From Kryptolebias marmoratus (lineage: Eukaryota > Chordata > Actinopteri > Cyprinodontiformes > Rivulidae): 64,000 bases of DNA. This document shows positions 25,201 through 31,200 of the stretch, piece after piece (the first letter of the stretch is position 1; each line of letters starts with the position of its first letter). Below the pieces are notes generated by a model. It was not told the DNA's origin. It saw nothing but the letters and a program-made list of their open reading frames with translations, and made no database searches. Made by a program: the position numbers and the translations under genes. The stretch covers positions 16,179,567-16,243,566 of the forward strand of contig NC_051440.1 of the NCBI RefSeq assembly GCF_001649575.2. The letters are read 5' to 3'.

Positions 25201-28200
25201 TTTTTTATTTAGCTTTTTGCTACTTTTCCACAGCATTTTGCCCCTTTTGAATTTTTAGTTTTGTGCTCCTTGTTTTAGCTTTTAGACAGTATTTTTTTTT
25301 CTTGCTTCTTTTACCAACTCAGTTTCAGCCTCATCAGTAAAGTCGCTCTCTTTTTCAGAAAAATCTTGTTTCTCGTGTTTAAGTTCAAATCGTCTCATTT
25401 TGGCAGCACCTCCTGTCCCTCCTGCTCTGAACTGATCAGAATCTCGTCTTTTCTTTGACAACACAATGAACTCTGTGAGAATCCGACTCGTCACACGCTT
25501 ATAGTTGAAGTGGCACCGTTTTCTTGTTTTGTTTAGTTTTTTGTCACTTTGTCAGCTTTGCTTCCCCGCTCACTCGCTCCGGCTTCGTCCTCCTCTCACT
25601 GAGCACTTTTCTCCCACCAGGTATTCTTCCTTCTTCTTTAGGCGGAAAGAGATTTATGTCATCCAGTAAGTTGGAAGCTGAGTTTATGCGTGTCACATTT
25701 TGTTGTTGCTGTTGTCGTGCTTGCATGTCTGTGTGTGTCATTAAGGCCTGAGTCAAACCCTCCATCTGTGCTGTTTATAAAAGCTTAAGTGGAGGCTGCT
25801 GGTTAAACAGATCAGTGATATCAGTGTTTTACCGACAGCCTGCTCGTCTTCCTCCATCATCACAGCTTTGCCGCAGCTCCTCTGCTTAAGACCTATTTAA
25901 TTTGTTTACCCAATCTCAAATTGCTTGGAAGGCAGCGGGCATAAATGCTAAGCTTTATCAATTGTTGAGGATCTGTGTAGCTTTGCATCACATCACTCCT
26001 AAAAGGGGAACACTCTTCTGATGCTATTCAACTTCACACATTTCTTTAGAATAAAATAAATAAATCAAATCAAAGCCTGCAACAGTGTTTAATCAAAGTG
26101 GATTTGATTACAAAATGCTTTAACCCACTTTGCTGAACACACATGGCTGTGTAAATTTCTGCTGTGAGGATTAGTTAAATTGTCATGGACACAAATGCCA
26201 AAGTGTGGGCTGCAATTATTGCGTTAATTTGTTTATTTTTGGTTCTTTCTTTCTTTCTTTCCCCCCCTGACTGTTTTCATCCAGGCTGCTCAGCTACAGG
26301 AAGTCGCTCAAGTAAGTCGTCCTTTTTTTTTTTTATAAAACTGCAGGTTCCGTACGGCTTCGTTGTGCTTGAAACCTAAAATAAGTCTACAGAAAATACC
26401 CCGCCATTGCCTTTTTTCTATCTTTAACGCTGAGCGTTTTTGTCTCCTGCCACCTCCGTCAGGCCCGTCAACAAGAAATCCTTTCTACAGCATGTAGAGG
26501 ATCTGTGTGCCAACGACAATGCCAAGTTCCAGGAGGAGTTTGCGGTAAGCGTTTGCCCAAAATCTGAATCACATTTTGTTGAAATGATGATTATCGCCTG
26601 CTGCTGCAAGGTGAAGGTTGACAACAATGTTTGTGTCAATGCCTGTGTGTGTTTTGTTCATCAGAAGCACGGGACGAGTTTTAATGAGTCTTTTAGGAAG
26701 TAATCACGGGCGATATGAGTTCCTTCAAAGAATGCTGGGTTTTGAATGAATTAAAAGTTGATATAAGCAGTGCATTTCTGTGGAGGACCATTAAAAGAGG
26801 GATGTTTATATTCCTCCAGGAGCTGCCAAAGCTGCTGCCAGACCTGGCCACCTCAGACGCTGACCTGCCCTGGAACAAATCCAAGAACCGCTTCCTCAAC
26901 ATCAAACCCTGTATGCGGTCAGACTAAAAGTGAACTTTTTTTTTTTAAAAGGCAAAAGTGTACACAATATATTACAGCATTTCTTCTTATTTTTCTGCAC
27001 GTAGACAATAACAACCGGGTGAAGCTGCTGTCAGAACCGGGCGTGACAGGTTCGGACTACATCAACGCCAGCTTCGTCTCTGTGAGCAACCACCCCTATG
27101 ATCACAGGTTCCTCTCCTTGTGCAGGGATGCACAAAACTGCAAGTTTTTTTGTTTTTTTTTGTTTGCTTTTCTTTCTGTAGGGTTACTTGTGTCCCAACG
27201 AGTTCATAGCCACTCAGGGTCCTCTGCCCAGCACCGTGGCGGACTTCTGGAGGATGATCTGGGAGACGGGAACTCGCACCATCGCCATGCTCACACAATG
27301 TTATGAAAAGGGAAAAGTGGGTCATTAGAAGTTTTATACCACTATCAAACCTTTTATAAAAACACATGTTCTGTCGTGGGCTTGGGTCCCAGAACGCTCA
27401 AACCTGTCCTGAAGATGTTTGTCACACATTTTAGATTCGGTGTCACAAATATTGGCCTGAAGACAACAAGCCGGTGACAGTGTTCAGTGACTTCCTCATC
27501 TCTAAAGTGTCGGAGGAAGTCCTCCCTGACTGGACTATCAGAACCCTTAAAATAGAAAAGGTACTAAAGCCTCCTGAAACTGCAGACATGCACTCTCATC
27601 CAGGACAAATAATACTTGAAATCTTCATAAGAACACATTTAAAACCCCAAAGACCTGCTAGTAAAAAGCTAACTGTTCACTAATTTTACACTTTATATAA
27701 TGCAATAATTATAGTAACAGTCAATAATGGTGTATTTGTGATTAAAAGAGAATTAGATTTTGCAGTATTACCAATCCAGTCCATAAATCTAGTGGAGAAA
27801 TCCAAACTTACTGTAGATAAACTTTAAATGATGACCTTAATGCATAGTTTAGGTTTTTCTCAGCACTCATCCAGGAGCTACTGATGTGTTTATTTGGCAC
27901 ATTTTTTTAATTATAAACTTACTTTTCATACAATGAGTTGGATTCAGTTTTATTTATCAATCCAACCATTCCTTTTAAACTTTTATTTATAAAAGACAAA
28001 GAAGCATAAATATAAAAAAAGCAATAAAAATAAATGTGAAAATAAATGAAATGTTCAACAGTCGATTTGAAGACTGTTAGATCTTCTACAAATAATAAAT
28101 CTAAAAGCAAAGATATCACAGTCTTTTTATGTTTGGATAAAAAATGTCATAAATGAACTTGTAGCTGAGGAGGGAAGTGGAAGTTTTTGGTTTTTGTCAT

Positions 28201-31200
28201 CCAAAAAATGAAAAACTGCGCTGTTGGCAAACTGGATTGATTTGAGTTTTATTCAAATTCAGCAGCAGGACATAATTTTAACCGTATTTTCTTGTAACAA
28301 ATGTTTTTAGGGATGGTACCAGCTGTAACTGATAGATCTAAACAATACAAGTGGTGTCATTAATTCAGTAAAACCCAGCTCTGAGGATCTAAAAAAATAC
28401 CTGTTTCAAAAAATCTGGTTCATACATCAACTTCTAGAGACTTTCAGTAACAATCCTTAAGTCTGGGGCACAGTGAGAACCCCAAACCGGATTGTTTTGT
28501 TACAATACTAAACATTAGAAGTGTAGAAAGATGAACGAGATGCTTTAAAAAGAGCGGATTTCTAAAATGTCTGAGCCGAGGTATGTGTTTATTTATGAGA
28601 AGAACTTACAACATTGTCTATAAATATCCTGAAAGGTCAAAAGTTACGTAATGTCCTAAATACTGAATCTCATTACGCAGCTTAAGGGCTGGTAGGAAGC
28701 AGAATTTACCATTTTTCTTCCCTTACCTTTATTTAAATATAATAATAATCTAATTTAAATTCAGTTAGATATTGAAGGTCATAACATGTTGTAAACAGAT
28801 GCTCAATAATTCTTACAGATTATATTGTAGCTTTGCAGTAGTAGTACCCAAAATAATCTACATACTATACATAAATGAATTCATTACTTTTTATTTCATA
28901 TCATGTCTGTTTTTTCAATTATAGTTATGTAAATGATAAAAATACTATTGTTAAATACTATTGTCTTTCCCAATAGGCAGATATAGAATTCGTTCTCAAT
29001 ACACATTATTCATTAAAAGAAATCAAAACTCTAAGAAATTTAGAGACATTTTTGATATAATTTATAGATTTCTTTTATGATGTATTCAGGGAAACACTTA
29101 AAAAATATTTTATGTTTACCATATATATAAAACCTGTTATATTTTACAAGATAAATATTCTTGTAGAGCACAAATGTCCATGTCATGCTTGCGTTTAAAG
29201 CCTAAATGCTCATCAGTCGTGGAGATAAGTGATCTTTTCAGTTCTTTAGAACAACTGCTGGCTGAGGTTTTAAGACTCGAGTACAGATTGGTTCTTAATC
29301 TGAAGGTCGTGAGTTCGAGCCTCGCTTGGAGCACCAATAAATGAGGTATTAAGGAGTCCTAATTTTATTTAACTGAGCTCATGTAGCAGTGCACCTAATC
29401 AATAACAAGAATATGTTTAATATTACTTTAATCAGTCTAATCAAAGGTTTGAATATTTATTTTCAGGGACTTTAAACTTAGACACACGAGAATGACTTTC
29501 AACTCAACCAATTTGACCATAAAACAGATTATTTATATTTTATTAAGAAATATTATAATTTAAACTCTAAGGCTGTTTAGAATTTTTATATTCAGGAAAC
29601 TCTAAAAAATACAACTTGATCTAAAACGAAACAACAACAAATTAATTAATCTTAGTGGATTATGAACGAGTTATCTTTGAGTGGAAACACAGGATGAAAG
29701 TTTGTCTGAGATCTCAGATACGAGCAGAAGTGAAATGTTCTGTCCCGTGTATTACTCTGTGTGTACATTTCCCTTTTTTCTGCAGCACGGTCACTACATC
29801 TTGGTGAAACACTTCAACTTCACATCGTGGCCTGAGCACGGAGTCCCAGAGTCCTGCAGCACTTTAATTAAGTTTGTAAAAACAGTCCGATCCCATCGGC
29901 ACGACAACTCCACGATAGTTGTCCACTGCAGGTATCACTTCAGGGGTCCACTACCCTAAATATATACAAGTCGTGTTATGCATTTGGCAGCAATAGCTTT
30001 TTGTGTAGATAAGACGTGTTTTCGATGCATCAGACAGCGTAATGATGGTTGTTTTCTCAGTGCCGGCGTGGGAAGGACGGGTGTGTTCATCACTCTCGAT
30101 CACCTCATTCAGCACGTCAGAGATCACGACTTTGTGGATATTTACGGGCTCGTGGCTGAACTTCGGAGTGAGAGGATGTGCATGGTGCAAAATCTGGTGA
30201 GTTCACGGGGAAAAACAAAGCTGAAGAGCCCGCCTCTGGATTAAATACGTGATCATTACCATCGAACAAAAAAGGAAAAAGCAGAATTCGATGTTTAAAA
30301 TCTGAATAACGATGACATCTTTATGCGTTCTGGGATTGTCACGTCACTGCAGAAGGTCTTTAACAGACTTTCAGCTGAGCATGAATGATCGAATCAGCTA
30401 ACAGGTTCATTAAAAACAGGTTTTAACAGTATAGAAAAAAAAACAACCCAGTTCTCTTCATTTCTGCAGGCTGCAGATGACATTTAAAAAACCCAAACAG
30501 CAAGACTTTTAGTGATAATAAACCGGAGCTTTGAAGACATTTTGTCATTTTGCAGGTCGGTCTAACTTTTTAAAACCAGTGACTGACAGCAAGTTTGATC
30601 CAACATTAGCATTTAACAACACACTCAGTCAGTCTTTTACTATATTTGTATGCACTTGTTCCACTTCAAAACCGATTTTCTGCTTGTGTTTTCCTGCTCT
30701 ATTTTTTTTATCACTCCGCTGCAAAAAGGCAGTCGTGTTTTTGGACGTGTCTGTGTGTTCATGTGTCTCTGTTCCCGAAGTATCCAATGAACCACTGGAC
30801 GAATCTTACTGAAAATATCAGGAAATAATCCTTGGATGTACATCTACAACTGACTAACTTTTGGAGTCAGTCCTATTTAAGATGGCCGCTGCAGTCAGAT
30901 GAGCTCAGCAAACACAAGAATGGCTCTAACTCAGCCAATTTTAGAAATATCGAACTAAAATTAGGTGAGGTAGTAGCTGAGAGTCATCCCCAACACTTAT
31001 TCTGAGGACTAACTGCACAAGATCTGTTTTCAAAATTATACCAATAGAGACTACAGACAAATCTGCCTGTCTGTTAGCAAAATACCTCATGAACCACTGG
31101 ATGGATTTGGATGACAGTTTTGGAAAGTGAACAACAACTTGATCATTTCTGGCACCAACCAAATTCAAGATGGCCACCACAGCTAATCCACATTAGCCGA

